The translations under genes were made by a program, and so were the position numbers. From SXOA01 sp051004015 (GTDB taxonomy: Bacteria; Planctomycetota; Planctomycetia; Pirellulales; Pirellulaceae): 64,000 bases of DNA. The stretch lies in the NCBI GenBank assembly GCA_051004015.1, contig JBPCKT010000010.1:1-64000 (forward strand), read 5' to 3'. This document shows, piece by piece, positions 8,314 through 17,533 of the stretch. Below the pieces are notes generated by a model. That model did no database searches. It was not told the origin of the DNA and saw nothing but the letters and a program-made list of their open reading frames with translations. Each line of letters starts with the position of its first letter. The first letter of the stretch is position 1.

Positions 8314-9321
8314 TCATTTCGAGGTCAGCTTCGTAATCAAGAACTTCTGAACCGACCCGTACTTCTCATCCTGGTGTCCCGGATAGGAGAGGATGACTTC
8401 GAGGCCGAGGGGCTCGGTCCGTTCGATGAGCTTGATGCCGTAAATGGCGGAGTGGGTGGGGTCGGGGCCTTCCTGACCGACGACGGGGGGCGTTTTCTGG
8501 TTGGGGTTGTCGAGGTAGATCGGCGGGTCGTCCTTGCTGACGAGCTCGATGGGGGAGTATTCCTTGATCCAGGGGAGAATTTTTTCCCGGTTCTCGAGAG
8601 CCGCGGCGAATTCCTTCGGCCGATCTCCTCCCTTGGTCCAGAAGCCGAAGGCGTGGCCGGCGTAGTTGGCGTTGGGCATCCATTCGCGGAGCTCTTTGGG
8701 ATCGAGCGAGGTCTGTGCGCCGACCACGGCCGCGCATGTCAGGCGGGTGGACTCGCGAGCGATGGGGTCGCTGCTCTTGGGATCGGCCAGGTCGTCATGG
8801 AACGCCAGCCAGAGAGAGGTGCAGGCACCCGCGGAGCCGCCGGTCGCGCCGACCCGCTTGGGATCGAGGTTCCATTCCTTGGCCTTGGAGCGGATGGTTT
8901 GCAGAGCCCGGGCCGCGTCGTGCAGCGGAGCCTTCACCGGCGGTACGACTTTCTGCTCCATGGCCTGCGGGATAAAGCGATAGTTGAGGGATGCCACCGA
9001 GATGCCGACATCCAGGTACGGTTTGATGGCCGGCGTGCCATAGCTGGCTTTGTCCCCACCCATCCAGCCGCCGCCGTGAATCAGGAGCACGACCGGCGTG
9101 GGCTTGTCGGACTTGGCCTGCCAGAAATCGAACACCTGCCGCTCCGACTCTTTGCCGTATTCATAGTTCGCCACCGTCGGCTCCGGACGAGCTGGGGGCG
9201 CTTTGGCGGCGGGCTGCTTGGCTGCCGCTTTCGGCTCGGCCTTGGCTTTGTCCTGGGCAAAGAGGCAGACGGGGGTGAGAAGGAGAAGGGAGGCGAACAG
9301 CAGGCGGAAGGAATGCAACAT
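8314..9321 (-). CDS. Exported alpha/beta hydrolase (carboxylesterase-like)
   Basis: 335 residues from ATG 9321, which has AGGAG seven bases upstream; an in-frame extension to 9435 is less likely. Signal peptide: LLFASLLLLTPVCLFAQ, followed by a Lys/Ala/Pro linker. Motifs of the esterase/lipase fold (BD-FAE/hormone-sensitive lipase type) are clear: oxyanion HGGGWMGG, nucleophile elbow GGSAGACTS, and a late histidine in YPGHQDEK. In Planctomycetes such secreted enzymes often deacetylate polysaccharides, but the substrate cannot be read from sequence. It stands alone, flanked by long intergenic stretches. Confidence 0.85.
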   Translation of the reverse strand: MLHSFRLLFASLLLLTPVCLFAQDKAKAEPKAAAKQPAAKAPPARPEPTVANYEYGKESERQVFDFWQAKSDKPTPVVLLIHGGGWMGGDKASYGTPAIKPYLDVGISVASLNYRFIPQAMEQKVVPPVKAPLHDAARALQTIRSKAKEWNLDPKRVGATGGSAGACTSLWLAFHDDLADPKSSDPIARESTRLTCAAVVGAQTSLDPKELREWMPNANYAGHAFGFWTKGGDRPKEFAAALENREKILPWIKEYSPIELVSKDDPPIYLDNPNQKTPPVVGQEGPDPTHSAIYGIKLIERTEPLGLEVILSYPGHQDEKYGSVQKFLITKLTSK

Positions 9322-9895
9322 GGAAAGGCTCCTGGAGAGGGAGGGGATGGCTCTGGCATCTTGGAACATCGGGGAGGGAGAGTCAAGCAGCGTGCCTGGC
9401 TGGGCAGCAAAGGGGCGGGCTCGCGAACTGGACACTTAGCCGGAAAGGGTACTTTTGTATAATATAGGGCAAGGGACGCCTTCCTCACACGCTGGCCGGG
9501 AGCAGCCGGTCTGACGATCGGTGTTTGGTTCGCAGCGTGCATGCATGACGCGGGATATAGGGAGGGTTTCCGCTGGGAGTGCAACGCGAATGAAGGAGTC
9601 GAAGGAGATGCCGCGATCCCGAGAGATGCGGGTTGCATATACGGTTGTTTATGTATTAAGAATTGGGTTTTTGCGCCAAGAATGTATCAAAAATAAAGCC
9701 GTAAATCCTTGGGAATACAACACTTGAGAAGCGACGCATGTGTGAAACAACAACTCTCTAAACCTGTATTAAAACTACCCTACCGGGGGATGTCCCGTCC
9801 ATCGCTACCCGCAGCGAAGTCTTTGGGTGTTTGCACCGGCGGCTCCGTTTATAATCCTTATCACCGAACCCTGGCCAAGTAGGACGTAAACTCCC
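9322..9895. other. Intergenic region, AT-richer, no convincing gene
   Basis: A 574-bp gap between the divergent hydrolase and S9 peptidase genes. It holds one copy of a dispersed repeat (9427-9456). Directly after it is TATAAT within TTGTATAATATAG, a possible -10 box. Another TATAAT (9850-9855) lies 40 bases before the S9 start and may belong to its promoter, although no well-spaced -35 is seen. Short open frames here have no protein-like composition. No tRNA or other RNA was recognised. Confidence 0.6.
9427..9456 (+). repeat. Dispersed 30-bp repeat, copy 1
   Basis: The sequence starts ACTGGACACTTAG and ends AAAGGGTACTTTT. An inverted copy lies at 53965-53994, with the same first 13 bases and the same AAAGG..TACTTTT end, differing in the three or four bases between and by one G. 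Both lie in long intergenic gaps. It could be a transposon end, a small mobile repeat or a conserved regulatory site. Confidence 0.6.
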
Positions 9896-11959
9896 GTGAA
9901 AAACAGAGCAACTGACAATCGATTCCTCCTCGCCTGCGGGCTGATCTTTGTCGCGGCGTCCTCACGGGCGTTCGCCGAAGAGCCGTCGCTCATTCGCATC
10001 GACGACCTGTATCGGCTGGATTCCCCGCAGGGGGTCGTCGTCGCGGCCGATGGCGCGAGCGCGATTTACGCCCGCCGCTGGAGTGATCGGAAGGAGCGAG
10101 TGGTTCGTCATTCGCTATGGCGCGTGGAGGGTGATGCCTCCCATGCCAAGCCGCTCGAAGCGGGCGAGCCGGACGGCCGCGCCCCGCTACTTTCGCCGGA
10201 TGGAAAGTGGATTGTGTTCCTCTCGACACGGCCGCTGCCCGATGGCAAGCCGGGCTTCACGCCGGTGCCGCCGTATTCTGACACGGCAACGGACATCTGG
10301 CTGATGCCGGCGGCGGGGGGGAAGGCGATTCCGCTGGCGGGCCGGGCGCGACCTTATAACCGGGTCTTCAGCGACCCCTTCTTCGGCAACGTGGCCTTCT
10401 CCGCGGATGGCAAACGCCTGGTGTTCGTGGCCGACGAAGCGCGGGACGATCGCTCGCCGGAAGAAGCGGCCAACAACGTGCAGATTGTGCGTCAGGACGG
10501 CGGAGAAGGGTATGAAGGCTACGGCCCGGCACAGGTTTGGATTGCCGATCTGCTGGACGAGCCGGGCGAAGTCGCTGCTTCGCGCGTGACCCGCATCACC
10601 AGCGATGACTTCTGGTATGGCGACCCGCAGTGGGCTGAGGATGGCAAGGCGATTATCGTCCATGCCAACCGCACCCAGGAGCAAGAGGCGGTGCGGTACA
10701 GCATCAACCAGAATTACGACCTGTGGCGGATTGACCTGGGGGACGGCAGCCTGCTGCAAGCGACCTTCGGGCCCGGCCCGGATGTCTCGCCGCGCGTCTC
10801 TCCCGACGGCAAGCGGCTGCTCTATCTGAGCATTCCGCGACGGGGCTCACATATGGATATCTTCAATCTGGCGGTGATTGTGATCACGGAAGCTGGTCCG
10901 CAAAGCCAGGTGCTGTTCAATCATCACGGTCCTGGAGAAGTCCCCCACTTGCCGCCACTATTTCCCCTGCCACGCGATTGCTGGCTTGGTCCCTCGGCTT
11001 TTCATTACACTGCCGCTACAGGAGTAGTCACCAAGCCGCAAGTGATCGATCTGGCCCAAGGGATCGCCGCCTTGGAAGGAACGCCCGAGACGCTGAGTGA
11101 AGAGTCCGCGAAGTCCGCGGAGGTCCGCCGCAAGCTCACGCCGCCGGCAGACGCATTCCTCAAGGAACGCATCGTGGCTCAAGGCGAGGTCGTTACCTGG
11201 AAAGGGGCCGATGGCCTGGCAGTCGAGGGCATTCTCACACGGCCAACGCAAACAGGCACGAAAGCGCCCTTCAAGCTGGCCCTTTATCCGCACGGCGGCC
11301 CCCATAGCCGTTCGTCGCTGGGCTTTGATTTCACCGTGCAGGTGCTGGCCGCCAACGGCTACGCGGTCTTCCAGCCGAACTTCCGCGGCAGCGGGGGCTA
11401 TGGGCAGAAGTTTATTGACGCCGATCGGAACGATTTGGGGGGCCAGGACATGAAAGACATGCTCACGGGCATCGACCACCTGGTGAAGGAAGGAATCGTC
11501 GACGCCAATCGCCAATTCGTGTACGGCATCAGCTACGGGGGCTTTAGCACCTGCTCGCTCATCGGTCAGACTCGGCAATTCCGAGCCGCGGTGCCGCAAA
11601 ATGCCGTGACCGACTTGGGGCTGATGTGGGGACTTTCGGATATACAAAGCTGGACTCAATGGGAATCCGGCGGCCGTCCGTGGGAAGTGCCGCTGGCCAT
11701 CCGCGAGCACAGCCCACTGACGAACGCCTTTCGCGTGAAAACCCCCACGCTTATCCTCCATTCCGCGAACGACCGGCGTTGTCCGCTGCCGATGGGGAAG
11801 GTGTACTATCAGGCCCTTAAGGCGAACGGCGTGGAAACCCAGATGGTGATCTATCCCGATGAAGGGCATCCCATCAAACAGTTGCCGCACCAGGAAGACG
11901 TGCTGACCCGCGTGCTGGAGTGGTTTGGAAAGCACGATGCGGAAGAAGAGGGGCCGTAG
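9896..11959 (+). CDS. S9 family peptidase (prolyl oligopeptidase/acylaminoacyl-peptidase type)
   Basis: 687 residues with a signal peptide (LLACGLIFVAASSRAFAEE), so probably periplasmic. The first 400 residues look like a WD40-type propeller, with repeats such as LSPDGKWIVFLS, FSADGKRLVFVAD and VSPDGKRLLYLS. The C-terminal alpha/beta-hydrolase domain has the S9 nucleophile motif GISYGGFSTC (Ser near 545), an Asp in HSANDRRCP (near 625) and a His in DEGHPI (near 658), completing the triad. It is expected to cleave short peptides. The start is GTG at 9896. No close partner; the Uma2 gene follows after 94 bases. Confidence 0.93.
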   Translation: MKNRATDNRFLLACGLIFVAASSRAFAEEPSLIRIDDLYRLDSPQGVVVAADGASAIYARRWSDRKERVVRHSLWRVEGDASHAKPLEAGEPDGRAPLLSPDGKWIVFLSTRPLPDGKPGFTPVPPYSDTATDIWLMPAAGGKAIPLAGRARPYNRVFSDPFFGNVAFSADGKRLVFVADEARDDRSPEEAANNVQIVRQDGGEGYEGYGPAQVWIADLLDEPGEVAASRVTRITSDDFWYGDPQWAEDGKAIIVHANRTQEQEAVRYSINQNYDLWRIDLGDGSLLQATFGPGPDVSPRVSPDGKRLLYLSIPRRGSHMDIFNLAVIVITEAGPQSQVLFNHHGPGEVPHLPPLFPLPRDCWLGPSAFHYTAATGVVTKPQVIDLAQGIAALEGTPETLSEESAKSAEVRRKLTPPADAFLKERIVAQGEVVTWKGADGLAVEGILTRPTQTGTKAPFKLALYPHGGPHSRSSLGFDFTVQVLAANGYAVFQPNFRGSGGYGQKFIDADRNDLGGQDMKDMLTGIDHLVKEGIVDANRQFVYGISYGGFSTCSLIGQTRQFRAAVPQNAVTDLGLMWGLSDIQSWTQWESGGRPWEVPLAIREHSPLTNAFRVKTPTLILHSANDRRCPLPMGKVYYQALKANGVETQMVIYPDEGHPIKQLPHQEDVLTRVLEWFGKHDAEEEGP

Positions 11960-12053
11960 GGAAATGGCGAATGACGATTGACCGCAATCGGGAAATCGGG
12001 ATAGAGTAGAATTGTGTTGACCGACGCCGCCTTGGCGAAACGAGCTGACTTTT

Positions 12054-12713
12054 ATGAGCATCGCAACATCCACCTTCCTATCCTCTTCACCGCTTCCATT
12101 CATTTCACTGGAAGTTGAATCAAGCTCATCGGAACGAGATATTCTCGGTCCTGCCATGGTCCGTTTTTCTGTCGAACAGTATCAACAGATGATCGAGCAT
12201 GGCATCCTTGAGGAAAGCAATCGGATCGAGCTCTTGGAAGGAATTCTGGTGCTGAAGATGACCAAGAAGCCGGCCCATTGGATTGCAGCCAAGCTAGTAA
12301 GCGATGCATTAGAGGGCCTGAATGTGGCCGGCTACTTTGTGCATCGCCAGGATCCGGTCAATACCAACGACAGCGTCCCGGAGCCAGATGCCGCATTGGT
12401 CCACGGCACGCCGCGCGACTATTTGCTCCGCAATCCCAGCGCGGCCGATTCTTGCCTGGTGGTGGAAGTCGCGGAAACGTCACTGGCCCACGATCGCGGC
12501 TGGAAAAAACGAATCTATGCCCGAGCCGGAGTTCCTGTTTACTGGATCGTCAACCTGATTGATCGCCAGGTCGAGGTCTTCACGCTCCCCAGCGGTCCCG
12601 CCGACAAGCCGGACTTTGCCCAGCGGCAGGTCTTTGGCACAGCCGAGGAGGTTGCAGTGTGGGTGAGCGGCGTCGAGGTTGGGCGAATTGCCGTTAAAGA
12701 AATTTTGCCTTAG
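12054..12713 (+). CDS. Uma2 family protein (DUF820, putative restriction-endonuclease-like fold)
   Basis: 219 residues. Hallmarks of the Uma2/DUF820 family are visible: RIELLEGILVLKM, the acidic motif VPEPDAALV, then LVVEVAETSLAHDRGWKKR and YARAGVPVYWIVNL. The PD...(E)xK arrangement fits the PD-(D/E)xK nuclease fold. The family is greatly expanded in Cyanobacteria and Planctomycetes and its role is unknown. The N-terminal 34 residues are low-complexity and Ser-rich; an alternative start is ATG 12156. Convergent with the TPR gene of the pilus operon, with a 22-bp gap. Confidence 0.9.
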   Translation: MSIATSTFLSSSPLPFISLEVESSSSERDILGPAMVRFSVEQYQQMIEHGILEESNRIELLEGILVLKMTKKPAHWIAAKLVSDALEGLNVAGYFVHRQDPVNTNDSVPEPDAALVHGTPRDYLLRNPSAADSCLVVEVAETSLAHDRGWKKRIYARAGVPVYWIVNLIDRQVEVFTLPSGPADKPDFAQRQVFGTAEEVAVWVSGVEVGRIAVKEILP

Positions 12714-12735
12714 CACGGCCCAATTTCCGCTGAAC

Positions 12736-13239
12736 CTACAATCCCTCGACCGCCATCTGATACACCGGGCTCTCCGGCTCGAGCTCAACGGCCTTGCGGA
12801 AATGCTCACTCGCCGCGGCAGCGTTGCCACCAGCTTCGAGCGCGACGGCCAGGGAATGATGGATGTCGGCACGGCCTGGGGCCAGGCCGAGGGCTTCGCG
12901 TAGTTGGTGCTGGGCAGCGACGGGGTTGTTCTTGGAGAGGAGGAGCTCGGCGTATTGCAGGCGGGCATCCACGAACTGCGGACGTTGTTCCACCAGGCTG
13001 GCGAGGGCCCGCTCGCAAGCTGCCGGATTCCCTTCCTTCCAGCGGTTCAGGGCGGCTTGCAACTGGGCTGTGTCCCGCTGGCTTTCGAACAAGGCAATCG
13101 CTTCCGCCCTCCGCTCGGGGCTGAGTGCGGGAGGCTGCTTCCCCTTCGTCAGCGCCGGCTGGGTGGACGCACAGCCGCAGCAGAGCGCGGCGGCGACGAC
13201 CGACCAACCTACATACCAATGATGCGCGGCTCTGCTCAT
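12736..13239 (-). CDS. TPR protein, probable lipoprotein, last gene of pilus operon
   Basis: 167 residues. The ATG at 13239 overlaps the secretin stop as ATGA, arguing for translational coupling; longer starts are shadows of the secretin gene. The N-terminal hydrophobic segment ends in ALCCGCAST, a possible though imperfect lipobox. The remainder forms tetratricopeptide repeats: NPAACERALASLVEQRP, QLREALGLAPGRADIHHSLA and EHFRKAVELEPESPVYQMA. By position it may act like PilF/PilW-type pilotins that help assemble the secretin in the outer membrane. That role is inferred from context, not from sequence identity. Confidence 0.8.
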   Translation of the reverse strand: MSRAAHHWYVGWSVVAAALCCGCASTQPALTKGKQPPALSPERRAEAIALFESQRDTAQLQAALNRWKEGNPAACERALASLVEQRPQFVDARLQYAELLLSKNNPVAAQHQLREALGLAPGRADIHHSLAVALEAGGNAAAASEHFRKAVELEPESPVYQMAVEGL

Positions 13240-15350
13240 GGTGATTTCACCGCCGGTTTGGTCGAGATGGTCTTGATGGGACCGGGGGTGCCGGGATTCT
13301 GCTCTTCCTGGATCATCGGCTCCTCGCCAAATTCCGGCCCGGGCTTCCAAGGAGCGCCCTGCTTCGAGTAATCCATGTGCGGCCGGTTCCACGGTGCGCG
13401 GGCGTGGTTCAGGTACTCATGGACCGATTCTCCTTCGAAGCCGCCGGCGGCCACAATGTCATTGCGCAACTTAATGGAATCGCGGTTCATCGGGTCGAAA
13501 TGGATCGACCAGTCAATCTGCTTGATGGCCCGGGCGTGGTCCCCCGAGTTGTAGGCCGCCAGCGCCAGCCGCTGATACCGCTGACCGTAGTTCCGCTTGG
13601 CAATGGGGCTCATCTTGTCGAAGTAGACCTCGTGTTTGTGCGTGAATTCGTTGCCGTACTTTTGGCCTTCGGCGGCGAGCGTGTCTTCGTTGACGATCCG
13701 CGGCGTGATGAGCACAATGATCTCGTCCCGGCCGATCTTCTCCGTCTTGGTGCGGAAGATGGGCCCGACCCACGGGAGGTTGCCGATGAAGGGTACCTGG
13801 CTGGTTGTTGTCTGCAGGTTCTTCTGCAGCAATCCTCCAATCACGATGGTGCTGCCGTCATAGCAGCCGACATTTCCGGTCATCTGGGTGACGGTCTTGT
13901 TGGGGATCGTCTGCCCCCCGGAAACCGTAACAGTGCCGGTGGATAACTCGGGGTGGACCTCCATCCGGATGAAGCCGTCGTTGGCTATGAATGGGCGGAT
14001 CCGTAGCAGTGTGCCCACGTCAAGGAACGCGACGGACTGCGTGGTGAATGTTTGCGTGACGGTGGTGTTCAGATAGCCAAGCTGCTCGCCAATCTGGATT
14101 TCCGCTCGCTGCTTGTTCATGCACAGGACGCGGGGGGAAGCGACGACATTGGTGTCGCCGACCTGTTCGAGAGCCAGCAGGAATGTGGACAGGCTGCTGT
14201 CGAGGAAGCCGAACTTGAGCCCGCCGTTGCCGACGTCGAACGAGGCCAGCGACGTAATCGGGCTGCTGCCGGTAACGACCCGGGCATTTGCCTTGTCCCG
14301 GAGCGCTTGAAAGTTGACTCCGAACTGGTTGGAGTCGTTGAGCTTGATGTTGATGATCATCGCTTCAATGGCTACCTGCGCCGGCTTGATGTCCACGTCG
14401 GCGTACAGTTCATCAATCTGTTTCAAGACAGTCTCATAGTCCTTCACGACGACCATGTCGCTACCGGCGAAGTCGTTGCCGCCGGTCTTGACCTGGTCCG
14501 AAGGTATGTCGACCTGGGAAGCCGAGGTTACCGTGATCTTGCCGAACGACGGAGTGAGCATCGGTGTAATCAGCGTTTGCAGCTCCGCGGACTTCACGTA
14601 GTTGGGGCGATAGATCCGCATCGCCGCCTGGTCCTGGGACTGGTCCCTGTCGCTGAAGTCCTGGGCGGTGCCAACGTAAATGATTCCCTTTTCGCGTCGC
14701 GCGACGAAGCCGGCATTTTTGAGAATCGCATCCAGAGCCGTCTCGGCGTCAACCTTGGAAAAGGAAGCGGTAACGGTGCCGCTTACATTCTTGCTGGCCA
14801 GGATGTTGAGACCATTGTCGTTGAGCATCTTCAGGACGGCGAGGATGTCCGTATTGTCGCAATCAAACGTCAGGGTGCCGTCCCCTTCCTCTTTGATGGC
14901 CGCGCCCGGCGCTGGGAGTTCGTCAGGTTTCGAGTCCACAGGTGGAGCGGGGTTGGCGTCTTGCCTGACGACGGCGGGAGCGGGTGGAGCGGGAGCAGGG
15001 GGAACAAAAACCTTTTCCTGCATTTCGCTGAGCCAGGCCCGCATGTTTCGCTGGGCCCGGCTGCTCTCTTCGCGGAAATCTTCGAGCGTCTCCTTGAGGC
15101 GCAGCATCTCTTTATTGACGGCCGGCTGCTCGACGGGCGCAACAGGCGTTGGCACCTCGGAACTTGGGGTAGGGGTTGCCGCGGCGACCGGAGTCGCAGT
15201 TAACGGCACCGAAAAGTCGGCGCTGGGAAGCACTGCCAGATTGGGGTCCGGGGCGCGCGGCGCTTTGGGCCGCCACGCCACGGCCAGGGCAATCGCCACC
15301 CCGATCGAGCCGCAAACGCAGAGCACCAGAATGCGCAGTCGCTTGTTCAT
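13236..15350 (-). CDS. Secretin (PilQ/GspD family)
   Basis: 704 residues with an N-terminal hydrophobic segment (ILVLCVCGSIGVAIALAVAW) and a long Pro/Ala linker. A short secretin/TonB N-terminal domain starts near residue 160 (TFDCDNTDILAVLKML), followed by N-type domains and the C-terminal secretin barrel, which contains IGNLPWVGPIFRTKTE near 520 and IIVLITPRIVNE. It forms the outer-membrane ring through which pili or secreted proteins pass. A C-terminal extension after the barrel (about 120 residues) contains a TPR-like segment (RYQRLALAAYNSGDHARAI). It lies downstream of the PilM-N-O-P-like genes. Confidence 0.93.
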   Translation of the reverse strand: MNKRLRILVLCVCGSIGVAIALAVAWRPKAPRAPDPNLAVLPSADFSVPLTATPVAAATPTPSSEVPTPVAPVEQPAVNKEMLRLKETLEDFREESSRAQRNMRAWLSEMQEKVFVPPAPAPPAPAVVRQDANPAPPVDSKPDELPAPGAAIKEEGDGTLTFDCDNTDILAVLKMLNDNGLNILASKNVSGTVTASFSKVDAETALDAILKNAGFVARREKGIIYVGTAQDFSDRDQSQDQAAMRIYRPNYVKSAELQTLITPMLTPSFGKITVTSASQVDIPSDQVKTGGNDFAGSDMVVVKDYETVLKQIDELYADVDIKPAQVAIEAMIINIKLNDSNQFGVNFQALRDKANARVVTGSSPITSLASFDVGNGGLKFGFLDSSLSTFLLALEQVGDTNVVASPRVLCMNKQRAEIQIGEQLGYLNTTVTQTFTTQSVAFLDVGTLLRIRPFIANDGFIRMEVHPELSTGTVTVSGGQTIPNKTVTQMTGNVGCYDGSTIVIGGLLQKNLQTTTSQVPFIGNLPWVGPIFRTKTEKIGRDEIIVLITPRIVNEDTLAAEGQKYGNEFTHKHEVYFDKMSPIAKRNYGQRYQRLALAAYNSGDHARAIKQIDWSIHFDPMNRDSIKLRNDIVAAGGFEGESVHEYLNHARAPWNRPHMDYSKQGAPWKPGPEFGEEPMIQEEQNPGTPGPIKTISTKPAVKSP

Positions 15351-15383
15351 GGCCTTCCTGACCTCGTGACCTTCCCTGGATTT

Positions 15384-16127
15384 CTATTCGTTCACGGGCG
15401 CCGCTTTTGTCTTGTCGGGCGTGAACGCCTTCTCGTCCCTTGGCTCATCCTTGGCTTGCTCGGCCGGGGCGGACGTCAGCTTCAGTTCCCAGAACTTCCC
15501 TTCGCGCTCGAGTACCACCATCTTGCGGTAGACTCTCGCTAACTTAAACACAACCTCCGGTTGCTGGTCTTCCTCTTTGCTTGTGGCATCCGACTCCTGA
15601 CTAACCGCTATCGAGTCGAGCTCGCGATAAACCTTTCCGCTGATCATGGCCTTCTTTACTTGGGGCCCGATGACCACTCCTTGTAACACCAGCCCCAAAC
15701 TCCTGGGGTCCACTTCGGCTTGCTTCTTCGCTTGAATCTCCGCTTCCGGCTTGGCAACGATGGCTACGGGGGCGGCAACTTGAAAAATCTGACTCCACTG
15801 GGGGCGAAAGTCCGCGGATCGGGCCAGGGGGTCCGTTTTCCGCTGCTCATGTATTTCGCGCCACGCTAGTCCCGTCTCCTTGTTTTCACCCGCACCACTT
15901 GTCGGCAGCACACCCCCACTCGACACGCCAGCCGGCGATTGAGCAGCCGAAGAGACCACCGCAACTTCGGATGCAGCGGCTCCCTTTTTACCCACCCACT
16001 TCCAGACCAGCGGACCCCAAAAGTAGAGGCCGCCGAGGAGCAATACTCCCAGCACACCCGCCTTCAGGGGATTCGCCGCCAGGTCGCGGCGGAGCGTCTT
16101 GACTAGTTTGTCCAGTTTCACAGTCAT
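15384..16127 (-). CDS. PilP/GspC-like inner-membrane protein
   Basis: 247 residues with one membrane helix near the N-terminus (GVLGVLLLGGLYFWGPLVW) after a short basic cytoplasmic tail. The periplasmic part has a linker and then a small beta domain: LGLVLQGVVIGPQVKKAMI, SGKVYRELD, then FKLARVYRKMVVLEREGKFWELKL. This 'value plus how-to-interpret' pattern matches the homology-region domain of GspC and PilP, which bind the secretin. Its place between pilO and the secretin is exactly where pilP lies in classic operons. The sequence itself is divergent, so the call rests on both pattern and position. Confidence 0.7.
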   Translation of the reverse strand: MTVKLDKLVKTLRRDLAANPLKAGVLGVLLLGGLYFWGPLVWKWVGKKGAAASEVAVVSSAAQSPAGVSSGGVLPTSGAGENKETGLAWREIHEQRKTDPLARSADFRPQWSQIFQVAAPVAIVAKPEAEIQAKKQAEVDPRSLGLVLQGVVIGPQVKKAMISGKVYRELDSIAVSQESDATSKEEDQQPEVVFKLARVYRKMVVLEREGKFWELKLTSAPAEQAKDEPRDEKAFTPDKTKAAPVNE

Positions 16128-16205
16128 TCGCCGTCGCCCAGCCGGTTGTGCCGGAGAGCGGGCGGCGTCCTTAATTATCGGATGAGTTTCGCCCTATTAA
16201 TCGGC

Positions 16206-16754
16206 TTAATCGGCAAGGTCGCCAAGAATCGTCAAAGTCAAATCACACCGCAAGCTTCCGCCCAATTCCCCGGGCCGCTGTAAGTTCACATTTTGCAACC
16301 AAATGGTTTGCGGTAGCTGTTCCACGCCTTTGCAGAAGTTGAAAATGCCTTCAAAGGTCCCTTCCACGCTGACCAGGACTGGGTATTCCGCCACGAGGCC
16401 ATGCTGCTTCACCGGCTGCGGCTCTAGCCGCAAGATGCGCACGCCTGCCTGGTTCGCTTGCAGGGAAATCTGGGATGGCAGTCGGTCGGCCTGCTGAGGG
16501 TCCGGCGCATTCTGCTGCCACTGGTTCACAAGCGAGTCAGACTCCTCAAGCTGCGTGCGGGTGGCGGTTGCGGTCGCAAACAACTGATCGGTTTGGGAGA
16601 TGTACTGCTGCTTTTCCACCAACTGCTGGCGCATGGATTTCATGGCCTTCTGCGAAGGCAAATAGGCCAGAACCACATATCCGAGGGCGACGCAGGCCAT
16701 CCCTCCCGTTACCAGCCAACCCGGCGGGCCCTGCGGACCAAACATGTTCTTCAT
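16206..16754 (-). CDS. pilO: PilO-like type IV pilus assembly protein
   Basis: 182 residues. A short cytoplasmic tail is followed by one membrane helix (GMACVALGYVVLAYLPS), a coiled-coil stretch (MRQQLVEKQQYISQTDQL) and a ferredoxin-like domain with LVSVEGTFEGIFNFCKGVEQLP, typical of PilO. PilO pairs with PilN in the periplasm to align the inner platform with the secretin. The ATG overlaps the pilN stop by four bases (ATGA), so translation is probably coupled. Confidence 0.85.
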   Translation of the reverse strand: MKNMFGPQGPPGWLVTGGMACVALGYVVLAYLPSQKAMKSMRQQLVEKQQYISQTDQLFATATATRTQLEESDSLVNQWQQNAPDPQQADRLPSQISLQANQAGVRILRLEPQPVKQHGLVAEYPVLVSVEGTFEGIFNFCKGVEQLPQTIWLQNVNLQRPGELGGSLRCDLTLTILGDLAD

Positions 16755-17527
16755 GGAGATCCTCCCGGACGGCTTGTCGTGCGGCTTGCGCTGAAGTCGC
16801 TGGCGGCAACGTCCGCCGCGCCGGCCTTCAAAGTTGGAGCGCCCGGCTGTCCGTGACCTGGTCGGACGATGGCGCGGACATGGAACTTGGAAGCTCCTTT
16901 TTCCATCGTTTCGCCGCCTGCTTCCAGCCCTTTCAGACTGGCGGAGGCAATCAGCGGCGACCTGGCGAGAGAATCGACGTACTCGTGAAGTTCCTTGGAG
17001 TTGGCAGCCTGGCCACTCAGTTCGAGAATCAATATCTGGCGATCGTGTTCCCCACGGAGTCTGGACAAAACTGATTTGGCGGTTGGCTTGCCGGCCTGTT
17101 CGCCTTCGCCGGTGGATTGGTTGGTGTCGCCGTTGCCGCTTCGCGTAATAGGAGCGCCATCAGCCTGCTCGAGCATGCGCAGGTCCGTCAATTGGATCGA
17201 CGGCGGCAGCGACCGCGCGACCGCCGCCAGCAGCTGCGTCCGCGGCCACGGATGTTCGAGGTACAGGTAGAGGGCCGCAAGTTCCTCCGTGCGCTGCTTG
17301 CTTTCCTCCAGCCGTTTGATTTCCGCTTGCCGCTGCTCGGAGACGGCATGCTGCGGCTCGACCACCTTGAGCTGCGCGGCGAGGGAACAGCGAAAGTACC
17401 ACTGGCCCGAAGCCGCGCCGGCAATCGCCAGCCCAAACAGCATGGCCACCGCCACCCAGCAGAACCGCGCATGCCGCAGTACCCGCCGTTGGCGATAGAT
17501 ATCAGGAAGGAAATCGATGTTTTTCAC
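16751..17527 (-). CDS. pilN: PilN-like type IV pilus assembly protein
   Basis: 258 residues. It starts MKNIDFLPDIYRQRR, the usual PilN opening, followed by a membrane helix (FCWVAVAMLFGLAIAGAASG) and a coiled coil. A periplasmic domain contains LLAAVARSLPPSIQLTDLRM and then ILELSGQAANSKELHEYVDS, the Fimbrial_PilN arrangement. The cytoplasmic N-terminal motif normally binds PilM, encoded 6 bases upstream. A C-terminal tail of about 45 residues is low in structure and rich in Gly/Ala/Ser. It overlaps pilO by four bases. Confidence 0.88.
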   Translation of the reverse strand: MKNIDFLPDIYRQRRVLRHARFCWVAVAMLFGLAIAGAASGQWYFRCSLAAQLKVVEPQHAVSEQRQAEIKRLEESKQRTEELAALYLYLEHPWPRTQLLAAVARSLPPSIQLTDLRMLEQADGAPITRSGNGDTNQSTGEGEQAGKPTAKSVLSRLRGEHDRQILILELSGQAANSKELHEYVDSLARSPLIASASLKGLEAGGETMEKGASKFHVRAIVRPGHGQPGAPTLKAGAADVAASDFSASRTTSRPGGSP

Positions 17528-17533
17528 GGGACT